Below are positions 21,135 through 21,233 of a stretch of DNA of 21,233 nt, piece by piece. The position numbers and the translations under genes were made by a program. This DNA is from a virus, in the IMG/VR virus record IMGVR_UViG_3300023184_000593, positions 1-21,233 of that record; one strand, written 5' to 3'. The notes under the pieces were generated by a model that saw only the letters and a list, made by a program, of their open reading frames with translations, had not been told where the DNA came from and ran no database searches. Numbering within the stretch: position 1 is the first letter of the stretch; every line of letters starts with the position of its first letter.

Positions 21135-21233
21135 AGCTTGTATCCATAATCTTTAACTACGTCGCGGTCATCACGTGTCAGTCCTGCCCGGTCAGCCAGT
21201 GTGTCTCTACGACTTCTGTGTGTGACTGATATA
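21131..21233 (-). CDS. C-terminal end of an unknown upstream gene (partial)
   Basis: An open frame enters from the right edge and ends at TGA 21133-21131, overlapping the ATG of the DnaE-like gene. The visible 33 residues include RRDTLADRAGLTRDD and end VVKDYGYKL; they are highly charged and give no family. Its place next to replication genes suggests a replication or recombination protein, but this cannot be supported from the fragment. Confidence 0.6.
   Translation of the reverse strand, partial: ISVTHRSRRDTLADRAGLTRDDRDVVKDYGYKL

Noticed and set aside
1-21233. tRNA genes, CRISPR arrays, insertion sequences, attachment sites
   Set aside because: I looked for cloverleaf-like sequences, regularly spaced repeats and transposase motifs by eye and found none; a tRNA or repeat search program would be decisive.

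Overview
The window is part of a T4-like (myovirus) bacteriophage genome of the marine or freshwater cyanophage/pelagiphage type. The evidence is a T4-style set of replication genes (primase, DnaB/gp41-type helicase), class Ia ribonucleotide reductase, a pectate-lyase-like tail fibre protein, T4-late-like promoter motifs (CTAAATA / CATAAATA) in front of several genes, tight ATGA stop/start overlaps, and many conserved-looking proteins of unknown function. All genes but one are read from the minus strand, so transcription runs from high to low coordinates. The phage IscU is so close to betaproteobacterial or gammaproteobacterial IscU, as I remember those sequences, that a host in that part of the Proteobacteria is the best guess (inference). 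No tRNA, CRISPR array or insertion sequence was seen.

Layout from right to left. (1) 21233-16790, replication block: the C-terminal end of an unknown gene, a 197-aa DnaE-like mini protein, one plus-strand gene (20196-20573) with its own late-type promoter, then a coupled trio of primase, radical SAM enzyme and replicative helicase behind a sigma-70-like promoter. (2) 16767-10567, late operon: a GTG-started small gene, a very large LysM protein, two predicted pol-beta-fold nucleotidyltransferases, a predicted ligase-fold nucleotidyltransferase and a 183-aa protein. These genes overlap or nearly touch and sit behind a CATAAATA late promoter. (3) 10551-10017, a monocistronic unit with late promoter, strong ribosome binding site, 147-aa protein and intrinsic terminator. 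(4) 10012-7383, small unknown proteins, one with a coiled coil and a membrane segment. (5) 7378-5340, a cassette behind a consensus sigma-70 promoter: 2OG-Fe(II) oxygenase, IscU, IscA and a RecB/Cas4-type nuclease. (6) 5343-3233, tail fibre and an unknown protein behind a late promoter. (7) 3219-1, nrdA and nrdB (nrdB runs off the left edge).

How the parts may work together. The early-type cassette makes or maintains Fe-S clusters (IscU scaffold, IscA carrier). Likely users are the phage radical SAM enzyme in this window and host Fe-S proteins. NrdAB supplies dNTPs for the primase/helicase replisome. The late operon is the most unusual part: three nucleotidyltransferase-like proteins of two different folds are co-expressed late, and each starts with M-[KQ]-[IL]-x-E, which resembles the (L/I)xE site cut by the T4 prohead protease. 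I infer that they may be packaged in the capsid and injected with the DNA. A second theme is leaderless expression: in three places a promoter element lies exactly 5 nt before the start codon.
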